Counted from the stretch's first letter, positions 44,018 through 52,882 are shown. The stretch is DNA of 64,000 nt from Gulosibacter hominis (GCF_904842695.1 NZ_CAJGWQ010000003.1:112855-176854), one strand, 5' to 3'. Translations and numbers: made by a program. The notes: a model not told the origin generated them from the letters alone.

Positions 44018-44610
44018 GCAACGCAGTACGTCTTCTGATTGTGGGCGCCCCCGGCGCCGGCAAGGGCACCCAGGCAACCGGTCTGGCCGAAGCATTCGGC
44101 GTGCCCGCGATTTCGACCGGCGATATTTTTCGGGCGAATATCAAAAACGGCACCGAGCTGGGCAAGAAGGTGCAGGAGATCACTGCCCAGGGCCAGCTCG
44201 TACCCGACTCGCTGACGAATGAACTCATTCGTGACCGTCTCTCGCAGTCGGATGTGGCTCCGGGCTTTTTGCTCGACGGTTACCCCCGCACTGTGGGCCA
44301 GGTTGAGTTTCTCACCGAGCTGCTCGCAGCCGATGGTGCCGCAATTGACGCGGTGGTGCAGCTGGTCACCGACACGGATGCCGTGGTTGCGCGGTTGCTG
44401 AAGCGTGCCGAAGAACAGGGTCGGGTGGACGACACTGAAGAAGTGATCCGTCACCGCCAGGAGGTTTACGCCAGCGAGACCGCGCCGGTTGTCGACCTGT
44501 ACCGTGAGCGCGGCGTCGTTGTTGACGTTGACGGCATGGGCACCGTCGAGGAAGTTGCCGCGGGCATCCTCGCCGCGCTGCGTGAGCGCGGGCTCGAACC
44601 AAGCGCCTAG
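44014..44610 (+). CDS. adk: adenylate kinase
   Basis: Adenylate kinase of 198 residues, AMP + ATP to 2 ADP. The P-loop [10 protein letters not shown], the AMP site [10 protein letters not shown] and LLDGYPRT, and the short LID ([18 protein letters not shown]) place it in the short form without a zinc LID. ATG at 44014 overlaps the secY stop. A strong terminator follows; map and infA, often next in this operon, are not in the window. Confidence 0.97.
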
Positions 44611-44623
44611 TCGCTAGCTTTGC

Positions 44624-44669
44624 AGCGGGGCATCGCCGGGTTGTTCGGCGGTGCCCCGCTTTAGTTTTC
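44624..44669 (+). terminator. rho-independent terminator after adk
   Basis: AGCGGGGCATCGCCG (44624-44638) pairs with CGGCGGTGCCCCGCT (44646-44660) with one T-G wobble and a seven-base loop, followed by TTAGTTTT. It starts 13 bases behind the adk stop. Confidence 0.88.
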
Positions 44670-44748
44670 CCCACCGCGGATGCGTCGCCGCACTGCGGGT
44701 GAGTGACGCGCCTGGGTGATGGTGGCGCGCCGTGGTGCCACAAACGAA

Positions 44749-44810
44749 AGGTGCCCCTCTCATCGCATCCCTCGACAGGCGAGAAACGTTGTGCGATGAA
44801 AGGGGCACCT
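44749..44810 (-). terminator. terminator for the alcohol dehydrogenase transcript
   Basis: A long stem joins 44749-44767 and 44792-44810 (19 pairs, one mismatch, 24-base loop). On the minus strand it follows the alcohol dehydrogenase stop by 22 bases and is followed by TTCGTTTGTGG, a T-rich tail. It converges with the adk terminator, and the 79 bases between the two stems hold nothing else. Confidence 0.75.
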
Positions 44811-44832
44811 GCGAGGCGAGGCGCCAGGGCTA

Positions 44833-45879
44833 TTAGGCCTTGAGCACTACCTTGATTGCCTCGTTCTTTGCGGCGTTCGCGAACACATCCCATGCCTCTT
44901 CGATGTCGTTGAGCGCGAAGGTGTGCGTACCCATCTTTTCGCTCGGCAGCTTGCCGGATGCGACCATCTTGAGCAGGGTCGCGGTGCTGGTAGCATCCAC
45001 AAGACCCATGGTGAGGGTGTAGTTACCGATCCACATGGTGTCGAGGGGCAGCTCGACGGGCTTGCCGTGCACACCGAGGTTGGCGATGTGACCGCGGGGG
45101 CGAGCCAGCGATGCGGTGAGCTGGAGGGTTTCGGGGTAGCCGACGCACTCCATGGCGACATCGACACCGAGACCGTCGGTGAGGGCGAGCACCTCTTCAC
45201 GGGTGTTGGGGCCCGAAACGACGGTGTCGGTGGCACCGAACTCGAGCGCCTTCTGCAGGCGGAACTCGTTGGTGTCGATGGCGATCACCTTCGATGCACC
45301 CCACAGCGAGGTGGTCATGATCGCGGCGAGACCTACCGCACCGGTACCCACCACGGCGACCGTGTCACCGGGGCGAACCTGACCGGCGAGCACGCCGACC
45401 TCGTAACCGGTGGGCAGCGAGTCGCTCAGGAACACAGCCTGCTCATCGGTGACGTGTTCGGGCAGGTGGTGCAGCGAACCGTCGGCGAACGGCACGCGAA
45501 CCTGCTCGGCGAGAGTGCCGTCGATCATGTGGCCGAGAATCCAGCCCACACCGGCTTCGTTTGCCTGGCAGTGGTCAGGGAAGCCCTTCTGGCAGTATTC
45601 GCACACGCCACACTTCGAGATGCAGCTGACGATAACGCGGTCGCCGACCTTGAAGTTGGTGACGCTGTCGCCAACGGCGATGACGTGACCGACACCCTCG
45701 TGACCGAGGATGCGTCCATCAGTTACCGCGGGCACGTCGCCACCGAGGATGTGGAGGTCGGTGCCGCAAATGGTGGTGGTGTCGATTTTGACGATGGCGT
45801 CGGTGGGGGCCAGAATCTGCGGGTCTGGCACCTCCTCCCACGCCTTCTTACCGGGGCCGTGGTACACGAGTGCCTTCAT
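44833..45879 (-). CDS. zinc-dependent alcohol dehydrogenase
   Basis: A 348-residue medium-chain zinc alcohol dehydrogenase. The catalytic zinc ligands fit Cys38 and His60-Glu61 (TICGTDLH, LGHEGVGHV). The structural zinc site is Cys90, Cys93, Cys96 and Cys104 in the KCGVCEYCQKG region. The NAD(P) loop is VVGTGAVGLAA. GWILGHMIDGTLAEQVRVP resembles secondary-alcohol and glutathione-independent formaldehyde-type members; substrate unresolved. It is last in a minus-strand trio, 82 bases behind glutaryl-CoA dehydrogenase, and may have its own transcript. Confidence 0.9.
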   Translation of the reverse strand: MKALVYHGPGKKAWEEVPDPQILAPTDAIVKIDTTTICGTDLHILGGDVPAVTDGRILGHEGVGHVIAVGDSVTNFKVGDRVIVSCISKCGVCEYCQKGFPDHCQANEAGVGWILGHMIDGTLAEQVRVPFADGSLHHLPEHVTDEQAVFLSDSLPTGYEVGVLAGQVRPGDTVAVVGTGAVGLAAIMTTSLWGASKVIAIDTNEFRLQKALEFGATDTVVSGPNTREEVLALTDGLGVDVAMECVGYPETLQLTASLARPRGHIANLGVHGKPVELPLDTMWIGNYTLTMGLVDATSTATLLKMVASGKLPSEKMGTHTFALNDIEEAWDVFANAAKNEAIKVVLKA

Positions 45880-45961
45880 GATGAACTCCTTAGTTCAGTA
45901 GAGGGAGGGGGTGTTCGTGAATGTAGGTAACCGAAGAAACGAGTAGGTGAACGGCGCCTGC

Positions 45962-47122
45962 CTATGCGAACGCGTTCTGGCCGGTGAGGTGCTGGCCGAG
46001 GATGAGCGTGTGCACCTCATCGGTCCCTTCGTAGGTGCGCACCGATTCGAGGTTGTTTGCGTGCCGCATGATCGACTGGTCGAGCAGGATGCCGTTGCCG
46101 CCGAGGATGGTGCGGGCTTCGCGGCAGATGTCGATGGCGATACGGCAGTTGTTGAGTTTGCCAACCGAGATCATGTGGCGCTCGAGTTTGCCCGCATCCT
46201 TGAGCCGGCCGATCTGCAGTGCCAGTAGCTGTGCCTTGTTGAGTTCCAGCGCCATATTGACGAGCTTCTGCTGGGTGAGCTGGAACGCCGACAGCGGCTT
46301 GTTGAACTGTTTGCGCTCGTCGGCGTAGCTGGCGGCGGTGTTGAATGCATCCCGAGCGGCACCGATGGCACCCCAGGTGATGCCGTAGCGCGCTTCGTTG
46401 AGGCATTCGAACGGTGCGCGCAGGCTCTTGGCCTCTGGCAGGCGGTGCTCCTCGCTCAGGCGCACATTGTCGAGGTGCAGTTCGGTCTGGATTGATGCGC
46501 GCATCGATGCTTTCGGTTCGAGAACCTCGGCCGAAAAACCGGGGGTGTCGGTGGGCACGATGAAGCCGCGCACACCCTCGTCGCTGCGTGCCCAGACGAT
46601 GGCGATATCGGCGATGGTGCCGAGGCCGATCCAGCGTTTGGTGCCGTTGAGTACCCACTCATCGCCGTCGCGCACCGCGGTGGTCTGCATATTGCCGGGG
46701 TCAGAGCCGGCCTCCGGCTCGGTGAGACCAAAGCAGCCGATCACGCGGCCGGCGGCCATTTCGGGGAGCCACTGCTGCTTTTGGGCTTCTGAACCGTGCT
46801 TGGCGATGGCGCTCATGGCGAGTGAACCCTGCACTGAGATGAACGTGCGCAGCCCCGAGTCGCCGGCTTCGAGTTCTTGCATCGCGATGCCGTATTCGAC
46901 GGCGCTGCGACCGGCGCAGCCGTAGCCCTTGATGTGCATCCCGAGCAGCCCGAGTTCGGCCATTTCGGGAATGATTTCGGTGGGGAAAACCGCCCGCTCG
47001 TACCAGTCGGCAATATTTGGTCGGATGCGGCGGTCGACAAATTCGCGCACGCGGTCGCGCAGTGCGATCTCTTCGGTGCTGAACTGTGATTCGAGATCGA
47101 GCAGGTCGTAGCGGTCGGCCAT
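45962..47122 (-). CDS. gcdH: glutaryl-CoA dehydrogenase
   Basis: A 386-residue FAD acyl-CoA dehydrogenase. From memory of the human enzyme, the match is close: GLRTFISVQGSLAM with the glutarate-carboxylate-binding Arg92, then CFGLTEPEAGSDPGNMQT, then ECLNEARYGITWGAIGA, and the end RTYEGTDEVHTLILG with catalytic Glu365. It oxidises and decarboxylates glutaryl-CoA to crotonyl-CoA. The start ATG at 47122 has AAAGGAA upstream. The CoA-transferase gene 35 bases before it probably makes its substrate. Confidence 0.9.
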   Translation of the reverse strand: MADRYDLLDLESQFSTEEIALRDRVREFVDRRIRPNIADWYERAVFPTEIIPEMAELGLLGMHIKGYGCAGRSAVEYGIAMQELEAGDSGLRTFISVQGSLAMSAIAKHGSEAQKQQWLPEMAAGRVIGCFGLTEPEAGSDPGNMQTTAVRDGDEWVLNGTKRWIGLGTIADIAIVWARSDEGVRGFIVPTDTPGFSAEVLEPKASMRASIQTELHLDNVRLSEEHRLPEAKSLRAPFECLNEARYGITWGAIGAARDAFNTAASYADERKQFNKPLSAFQLTQQKLVNMALELNKAQLLALQIGRLKDAGKLERHMISVGKLNNCRIAIDICREARTILGGNGILLDQSIMRHANNLESVRTYEGTDEVHTLILGQHLTGQNAFA

Positions 47123-47157
47123 TGGGGTTCCTTTCTTGGGCGGGATGCGGGGCGCGG

Positions 47158-48390
47158 CTATCGCTGGGATGCGGGGGAGCGGCGCTCGTTGGAGGTGTTG
47201 GTTGAGTGGGTTTGGGTGCTTGCTGGCTGCGCGCGCAGATAGGCGCGCAGTGCGTCGCCGTCAGCGTCGAGGTCGGGTGCACCGACGGCGGGGATCGGGA
47301 ACTCGGGCGTGTAGCGCACGGGATGGCGGATGCCGCGGCTGGTGTGTCCGTCGCGTTCGAGTTCGACGACGGGGTCGATGCCCACTTCGCGGGCGAGTTC
47401 GATACCTTCTGAGATGGTGGCGACGCGGCCGACTGCTAGGCCGAGGTCAACGAGCCGGTGTTCCCACTCGTCTGCGGGCGCGGCCTGGAGTGCATCCTCG
47501 AGGATCGGTCGCAGTGTGGCGCGGTGTTTTACGCGGGCTGGGTTGGTGGCGAACCGGCTATCGGATGCAATGTGCGGGATGCCGAGCTCGGTCACGAATT
47601 TTGTGAACTGGGGGTCGTTGCCGATTGCCACGGCGAGCTGCCCTTCGCGGCACGAGAGTGTTTCGTAGGGGCAGATCGACGGGTGGGTGTTGCCGAGGCG
47701 TCCGGGTTCGACGTCGGCGCCGATGACGGCCTGTGCCTGGTTGGCGAGCGCGGCTTGCAGGCTCGACAGCAGGTTGACTTCGACGAGTGTGCCGACGCCG
47801 GTGAGGTCGCGTTGGCGCAGGGCGGCGAGCACGCCGATGGTGAGGTCGCGGGCGGTGAGTAGGTCGACGAGGGCGACGCCGACTTTCATCGGGTCGCCGT
47901 CGCGTTCGCCGGTGATGTGCATGAGGCCGCCGAGCGCCTGGATGACGAAATCGTAGCCGGGGCGGCCGTGGCCGGCGCCGCTCGACCCGAATCCGCTGAC
48001 GCGAGCGATGATGGCTCGCGGGTTGAGTTCGTGGATCTCGGCATTCGAGAGCTGTGCGCGGTCGAGCGTGCCGGGGAGAAAGTTGTCGACCACAATGTCG
48101 GCTTCTCGCACGAGGCGGCGAGCGAGTTCAATATCGTCAGGGTCTTTGAGATTGAGGGCGATTGACTGCTTGTTTCGGTTAACCGATTGGAAGTAGGTTG
48201 CCATGCCCTCGTTGTCGTAGGGCGGGCCCCAGGATCGGGTGTCGTCGCCGTGTTCGGGGCGCTCAATCTTGATGATTTTTGCACCGAGGTCGCCGAGCGT
48301 CATGGTGGCCCAGGGGCCGGCGAGTACGCGCGAGAAGTCGGCGACGGTGATCCCGTGTAGGGGTGCGTGGGGAGGTGGCGTTGTGGTCAC
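47158..48390 (-). CDS. class III CoA-transferase (CaiB/BaiF), probable glutarate CoA-transferase
   Basis: A 410-residue family III CoA-transferase. It has HGITVADFSRVLAGPWATM and GDLGAKIIKIERPEHGDDTR at the N-terminus, and the nucleophile fits Asp147 in GRPGYDFVIQALGG. Paired with glutaryl-CoA dehydrogenase, it resembles succinyl-CoA:glutarate CoA-transferase, so glutarate activation is the likely role; this rests on context. GTG at 48390 has GGAGAA upstream; the open frame continues 51 residues further but that part is out of family. A candidate promoter lies at 48468-48496. Confidence 0.85.
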   Translation of the reverse strand: MTTTPPPHAPLHGITVADFSRVLAGPWATMTLGDLGAKIIKIERPEHGDDTRSWGPPYDNEGMATYFQSVNRNKQSIALNLKDPDDIELARRLVREADIVVDNFLPGTLDRAQLSNAEIHELNPRAIIARVSGFGSSGAGHGRPGYDFVIQALGGLMHITGERDGDPMKVGVALVDLLTARDLTIGVLAALRQRDLTGVGTLVEVNLLSSLQAALANQAQAVIGADVEPGRLGNTHPSICPYETLSCREGQLAVAIGNDPQFTKFVTELGIPHIASDSRFATNPARVKHRATLRPILEDALQAAPADEWEHRLVDLGLAVGRVATISEGIELAREVGIDPVVELERDGHTSRGIRHPVRYTPEFPIPAVGAPDLDADGDALRAYLRAQPASTQTHSTNTSNERRSPASQR

Positions 48391-48757
48391 TGGTTCTCCG
48401 TTGAAGCAGGTCGCAAGTGCGGGCGGCAGCTGTGGCGCGCGGGGCGAGTAGTTCTTCTGTAATTGGCAGTCTAGGCCGGGATCACGAATGGTGCACGTTG
48501 CGGCAACCCTGGCTCTTATCACACTCTTCGCTGCGTGGAACATATTCCAGCAAATTCACAGTTTTAGGCGGTCGGGATGCGCGGGTTCCTGAAGGGTCTG
48601 TGAACTCTTTTGTCGCCCTAGGCCTGGTTGATAATAAAAATGCCTGATCAGCGTTGAAAAGTGGGGTGTTTGGTAAACATTGCGCGTTGAACGGGCGCGT
48701 TAATATCGCCCGCGGATTCACTCAGTGCATCGCAGATCAATACGAGAGGAGGGCACA
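48391..48757. other. divergent intergenic region, relatively AT-rich
   Basis: This 367-bp gap separates the minus-strand glutarate genes from the plus-strand secretion locus. It is more AT-rich than its surroundings (for example GATAATAAAAATGCC near 48630). No gene is convincing. For the minus strand, GTGCAC at 48491-48496 and the complement of TAGACT at 48468-48473 are 17 bases apart. For the plus strand a TTAATAT stretch near 48700 is the best -10 candidate, without a clear -35. It is the likely left edge of the secretion locus, but I find no tRNA or direct repeat. Confidence 0.45.
48468..48496 (-). promoter_or_regulatory. candidate promoter of the glutarate operon
   Basis: Read on the minus strand, GTGCAC (48496-48491) and TAGACT (48473-48468) are separated by 17 bases, about 80 bases before the CoA-transferase start. 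The -10 is good and the -35 is weak. Confidence 0.35.
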
Positions 48758-49939
48758 GTGGGCGAGCTGTTTACACCGGCACCGGGCACTGGTGCCGCGC
48801 AACTTCTCGGTGTTGATGCCGCGAAAGCCTCGTTTGAGCGCGCGTTTGCGCGCGCGGCCGGGGCGGAGGGCGCCTCGACCAGCGTGCTGGTTACCGGCAC
48901 GGTCGGGTCGGGGAAGACTTCGCTGCTGCGGTGGGCCGCTGGCCGAGCGGATGAGCTGGGGTGGGCGACACTGTTCATCTCGGTGCACTCGGGAATCCGT
49001 GAGCGAATGCTCGATGACGAACTGCCGCGGCTGCTTATTGATTGTGCGGGTCCGATGCGGATGTCGCGTCTGAGCGCGCGGGCGGCTGAGGTGTTGAACT
49101 TCAGCGGTCACGTGGGTGAGGGCAAGACGGCTTCAATCTATGAGCAGATTCGCGTGCTGTCGGATGTGCTTGCAGAACAGCAGCGGGGGCTATTCCTGGC
49201 GCTAGATGAGGCGCATCGCGATGCGGGCGAGGGGTATGACGAACTCCTCGCCGAGATCGACCGGGCAGTTGCCGAAGTGCCAAACCTGGTGGTGGGTATT
49301 GGTGCCATGCCCGAGTTCACTGAGCGCATCTTCCGTGATCGCGTGCTTCGCCCGCGCACCAGTGAAGACTTCGTCAAGCTGGGGCGTCTGGCGCATGTTG
49401 ACGCGGTACAGCTGTTGGAACGCGGCTTTGCTGCGGCCGGCTTGAAGGTGAATGCATCGAGCGTTGAGCTGCTGGCGCGTTTTTCGGCCGGCTATGCGCC
49501 GATGCTGCAGGCGATGGGGTCGGTGCTGGCTGAAAGCGTCAGCGGTGGGGTGCCGACGCCGTCAGAGCTGAATCAGGCGGTGGCATTCGGCTACCGCATC
49601 GTGCACCGTCTGTATTACGTGCGCCTGATGCGCGAACTTCCTGCGGCTGATCTGCGCTTGCTGCGTGAACTGGCGGATGCCGGGCTGCGGGTGAGCGGTG
49701 ATGGCGCTGCGGTGTTGTCGGCGGCGCCACTGTCGCTGATTGCGCTCGCGGATGGGATGCGTGAATCGGCCGATGTGGTGCGGGCGCAGCTGACGCGGCT
49801 GGTGACACACGGGGTTTTGGTGCTCAATGAAGCTGACCAGGCGGAGGTTGCGCTACCGATGCTGCGTGAATCGTTCGTCAGTGAATCGTCGCAGGATGCC
49901 GCGCCTGTGCGACAGATCAATGAGGGGAGGCGCTCATGA
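48758..49939 (+). CDS. AAA-type ATPase
   Basis: A 393-residue ATPase of the ORC/MalT-like AAA type. Walker A is TGTVGSGKTS (46-55) and Walker B is GLFLALDEAHRD with Asp150-Glu151. The C-terminal 100 residues look like a winged-helix domain (DVVRAQLTRLVTHGVLVLNE). Such proteins often act as regulators or DNA-transfer helpers in mobile elements; the precise role is unknown. GTG at 48758 follows GAGGAGGG. It overlaps the next gene by four bases (ATGA), so the two should be made together. Confidence 0.75.
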   Translation: MGELFTPAPGTGAAQLLGVDAAKASFERAFARAAGAEGASTSVLVTGTVGSGKTSLLRWAAGRADELGWATLFISVHSGIRERMLDDELPRLLIDCAGPMRMSRLSARAAEVLNFSGHVGEGKTASIYEQIRVLSDVLAEQQRGLFLALDEAHRDAGEGYDELLAEIDRAVAEVPNLVVGIGAMPEFTERIFRDRVLRPRTSEDFVKLGRLAHVDAVQLLERGFAAAGLKVNASSVELLARFSAGYAPMLQAMGSVLAESVSGGVPTPSELNQAVAFGYRIVHRLYYVRLMRELPAADLRLLRELADAGLRVSGDGAAVLSAAPLSLIALADGMRESADVVRAQLTRLVTHGVLVLNEADQAEVALPMLRESFVSESSQDAAPVRQINEGRRS

Positions 49940-52821
49940 CCTCGGTATTTACTCCGGCCGCGAGCGATAGCCCCGCGGCATTGCGTGAGGCCGATGCGTT
50001 CGGCGGGACGATCCTCACGGCGGCGTCCGTGCCCGTCATTGAACGCGCGAATAGCGACCAACAGTTTTCTACCCAACACAATCCACTTTTCCAACAACTT
50101 CAATCGCAAGACGATAAGGAGCTCAAGATGGTAGACCGCAACGAAGAGATTAAGAGCGCGGAAGAAAGCCTAAAGCGCCATCCTCACGGATTTGCTAACG
50201 CGCCGTATGACAAGAGTATCCTGGAAAACAATCAGGATGAAGAGCGGCCCGCGCACGAGAAGCTGCGTCCTCATGAAGCGGAAATTCTGAAGGACAAAGG
50301 GATTCCGTTCGACCCGAGTGAGGTTGATTATTCTCAGAATATAGTTCGACGAGAGCCTGGCGAAAAAAAGCCGGAGCTTGAGGGTACTGGAATCTACGTC
50401 CATCAGGCCGAAAATAGCACTGCAGCCGCTAATGCTGCCGAAGCGCTGCGTGACAATCCGCAGTCCGGTGACGGCGTCTTGTATGTGGACTGCCATGGTG
50501 AAAATGGTGGCTGGGATGATTTTAACAAGCAATACAATGTTACACCGTCACAGGCCATGCAGGATAAATTCGATGAGCTATCAAGAAGCGGTGCGCGTCA
50601 AACGGATCGTTCTGTCGAAGGAAGTGTTGGCGCGGAATTTGGTATTGGTGATATTGCCGATATCAGTGTTGGTGCTAGTGGAGAATCCGGGGTGCGAGAC
50701 CGCGCAAATGCCGGTGACACTGCACGTGCTGGCGAGATTCAAGATGCGGCACTTGGAAATATTGATTTTCAGTACTCGCTTGACAGTATTCGACGTGCCG
50801 CGGTCGCAAATGCTGAAAGTGGCGAATCAACGACTTTGATTCTTAACAACGGTCAAGCGCTGACCACTGAGCAGCTGAAAGAAATTAATAACCTTACTGC
50901 CGATCTTCGTGAGGACCAAGGTGCTGATTTCAACGTTCTGGTCACGGGTACTGAGCAGGTAAATGAGCAAGGTGAGAAGCAGGAACTCGCGGCGTATCTC
51001 AGGGATCACCGGCTGGACGTGTCAGACGGGGCAACCCCTGCGTACCTCGACCCAAATCAAGTCGCCTCTGAAGCTGAAGATGACAAACCGGACCAGCCTG
51101 CCTCGAACCCGGATGACAAGGATGATAATCCTCAGGAAGATGACAAGCCGGTAGATGGTGAGGATTCGCGTCCTGAGGGGGATGAGCGTCCTGAGGATTC
51201 GCGTCCTGAGGGGGATGAGCGTCCTGAGGATTCGCGTCCTGAGGGGGATGAGCGTCCTGAGGATTCGCGTCCTGAGGGGGATGAGCGTCCTGAGGATTCG
51301 CGTCCTGAGGGGGATGAGCGTCCTGAGGATTCGCGTCCTGAGGGGGATGAGCGTCCTGAGGATTCGCGTCCTGAGGGGGATGAGCGTCCTGAGGATTCGC
51401 GTCCTGAGGGGGATGAGCGTCCTGAGGATTCGCGTCCTGAGGGGGATGAGCGTCCTGAGGATTCGCGTCCTGAGCAGGACAAGCGCCCCGAGGATCCGCA
51501 GCCAGAAGACAGCGTTCAGCAGCCCCCGCATGAATCAAACCCCGAACAGGCACCACACAGTGAGCTGCCGCATACCGAGCGCCCGACCGTCGAGATCGGC
51601 GACGAAAACTACACGCCCGCTTACGAAGCACGTGTAGAGGGGTACATGGAACAGATGCAAGAGCTCTCTCCTGAAGAGCTCAAGACACTGATGGCGGTTG
51701 ACCGTGGCGAAACCGTAACTGAACAACAGCTGGCCGAGCGCACCGAAATCAATGAAACTCAGATGGATGTGTCGATCTGCCCGAAGCTGGAGAACGAAGG
51801 CTACGTGGTCCGCGACGACCAAGACAACACGCAGCTCGCAGACGACGCAGTGTCTACCGCAGCGCTGCGTAGCGGTCTCGACAGCGATAACCCTGAGCTT
51901 AAGTCCCACGCCGAAAAGATGATTGACCTGCACAATCAAAATCGTCTTGAGTTGGGTGGTCAGACTCAGGCTCAGCCTGAACCGGCCAGCCAAGCAGTCC
52001 CTGCATCGCAGATGCCCGACCTGCCGCCGGTGTCACAGCCCCTCTACCGCCCGGACGAGAACCCTGGCCAGGTCTCGGCGGAGCCCTACCAGGGTGGCGC
52101 ATCCTTCCAGAACGCAGCCGCACCGGCGCCGCAGCCAGGTGCTCCGGCCCCTGCCGGCGAAATGCCCAACCCGAACGGCTTCGGGTTTAGCACCAGCACG
52201 GAATTTGTGAACGGCACGCTCACGTCGCAGACATCGTTCAACACGCCCCTGGGCGGTGCGCAGGCATCCGGCTATATCGGCCAGCAGGGAATTGGATTCG
52301 ACGCACACGGGATCCCGGCCGGCCAGCCGATCGGTGACATTCCGGCTGCCGCTCCGGCGCAGCCCATGGACGCGGGCCAGCCGGACGATACCGCTCAGCC
52401 GGTCGAATCGAACCAGCCAGACGAGCTTGCTGCGCCCGCTGAGCAGCCGGCCGAGGCCCCCGAAGTCCCACCGGCAACGACCAGCTTTGATCTGAACGCC
52501 GAGCTCGAGGCCGAGGTGAACGTCACGTACGAACAGACCACGTACGAGCAGCCGCAACCCGAGCTCGACCAGTCGGCTCCGGACCAGTCGGCTCCCGACC
52601 AGTCGGCTCCCAGCCAGACCACTGATCAGCAGGGCGCTGCAGATCAGCAGGGCGCAGGTCAAGGCGACGGCGCTCAGGGCGAAGCCACTGCCGATGCCCA
52701 AAACCAGGGACAGGTCGGCGCCGCCGATCTCGCAGCCGAAGTCGATGGCCAAACCCAGACGATCGAGAACCAGGCTCCGACTCAGGACCAGCAGATCCAG
52801 CAGAAGACGCTGTCGGTCTAA
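49936..52821 (+). CDS. 961-residue mosaic repeat protein, unknown function
   Basis: I do not recognise this protein. Four parts can be seen. Residues 1-65 are an Ala/Ser-rich start. Residues 66-400 form a globular, charged domain encoded by clearly more AT-rich DNA than its surroundings (GIYVHQAENS, VLYVDCHGENGGWDDF, a Gly-rich VEGSVGAEFGIGDIADIS). Residues 409-518 are an 11-residue tandem repeat (EDSRPEGDERP). Residues 577-640 resemble a MarR-like winged helix (LSPEELKTLMAVDRGETV, then LENEGYVVRDDQ). The last 300 residues are Pro/Gln/Ala-rich and probably disordered. There is no signal peptide or membrane helix. It is coupled to the AAA ATPase gene. It could be a secreted substrate or a scaffold; both are inference. 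Confidence 0.6.
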   Translation: MTSVFTPAASDSPAALREADAFGGTILTAASVPVIERANSDQQFSTQHNPLFQQLQSQDDKELKMVDRNEEIKSAEESLKRHPHGFANAPYDKSILENNQDEERPAHEKLRPHEAEILKDKGIPFDPSEVDYSQNIVRREPGEKKPELEGTGIYVHQAENSTAAANAAEALRDNPQSGDGVLYVDCHGENGGWDDFNKQYNVTPSQAMQDKFDELSRSGARQTDRSVEGSVGAEFGIGDIADISVGASGESGVRDRANAGDTARAGEIQDAALGNIDFQYSLDSIRRAAVANAESGESTTLILNNGQALTTEQLKEINNLTADLREDQGADFNVLVTGTEQVNEQGEKQELAAYLRDHRLDVSDGATPAYLDPNQVASEAEDDKPDQPASNPDDKDDNPQEDDKPVDGEDSRPEGDERPEDSRPEGDERPEDSRPEGDERPEDSRPEGDERPEDSRPEGDERPEDSRPEGDERPEDSRPEGDERPEDSRPEGDERPEDSRPEGDERPEDSRPEQDKRPEDPQPEDSVQQPPHESNPEQAPHSELPHTERPTVEIGDENYTPAYEARVEGYMEQMQELSPEELKTLMAVDRGETVTEQQLAERTEINETQMDVSICPKLENEGYVVRDDQDNTQLADDAVSTAALRSGLDSDNPELKSHAEKMIDLHNQNRLELGGQTQAQPEPASQAVPASQMPDLPPVSQPLYRPDENPGQVSAEPYQGGASFQNAAAPAPQPGAPAPAGEMPNPNGFGFSTSTEFVNGTLTSQTSFNTPLGGAQASGYIGQQGIGFDAHGIPAGQPIGDIPAAAPAQPMDAGQPDDTAQPVESNQPDELAAPAEQPAEAPEVPPATTSFDLNAELEAEVNVTYEQTTYEQPQPELDQSAPDQSAPDQSAPSQTTDQQGAADQQGAGQGDGAQGEATADAQNQGQVGAADLAAEVDGQTQTIENQAPTQDQQIQQKTLSV
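51160..51489 (+). repeat. 33-bp tandem repeat, nine perfect copies plus one degenerate
   Basis: The 33-bp unit begins GAGGATTCGCGTCCTGAG and repeats in frame with no change from 51160 to 51456 (nine copies). A tenth, diverged copy occupies 51457-51489. Each unit encodes EDSRPEGDERP. Identical copies at the DNA level, including silent positions, show recent expansion or ongoing homogenisation, so the copy number probably varies between strains. Confidence 0.95.
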
Positions 52822-52840
52822 CCTCTACCGCAAACCAGTG

Positions 52841-52882
52841 CCCGGGCTCGGAACCGTTCACGAACTCGGTTTCGAGCCCGGG
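52841..52882 (+). terminator. 16-bp hairpin between two secretion-locus genes
   Basis: CCCGGGCTCGGAACCG (52841-52856) pairs with CGGTTTCGAGCCCGGG (52867-52882), one G-T wobble, ten-base loop. There is no T-tract. It sits 20 bases after the mosaic-protein stop and 51 before the next gene. It may attenuate transcription or protect an RNA end; full termination is uncertain because the genes on each side are co-directional. Confidence 0.55.

Noticed and set aside
48391..48757. tRNA or attachment site at the left edge of the secretion locus
   Set aside because: I found no cloverleaf, no TTCGA-type T-loop and no direct repeat matching another position in the window.
51160..51489. CRISPR array
   Set aside because: The 33-bp units are directly abutting with no unique spacers, lie in a coding frame and have no cas genes nearby.
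51022..51631. Repetitive open frames in other frames over the 33-bp repeat
   Set aside because: A 33-bp unit is divisible by three, so all frames without a stop stay open through the array. Only the frame in continuity with the 961-residue protein has sense outside the repeat.
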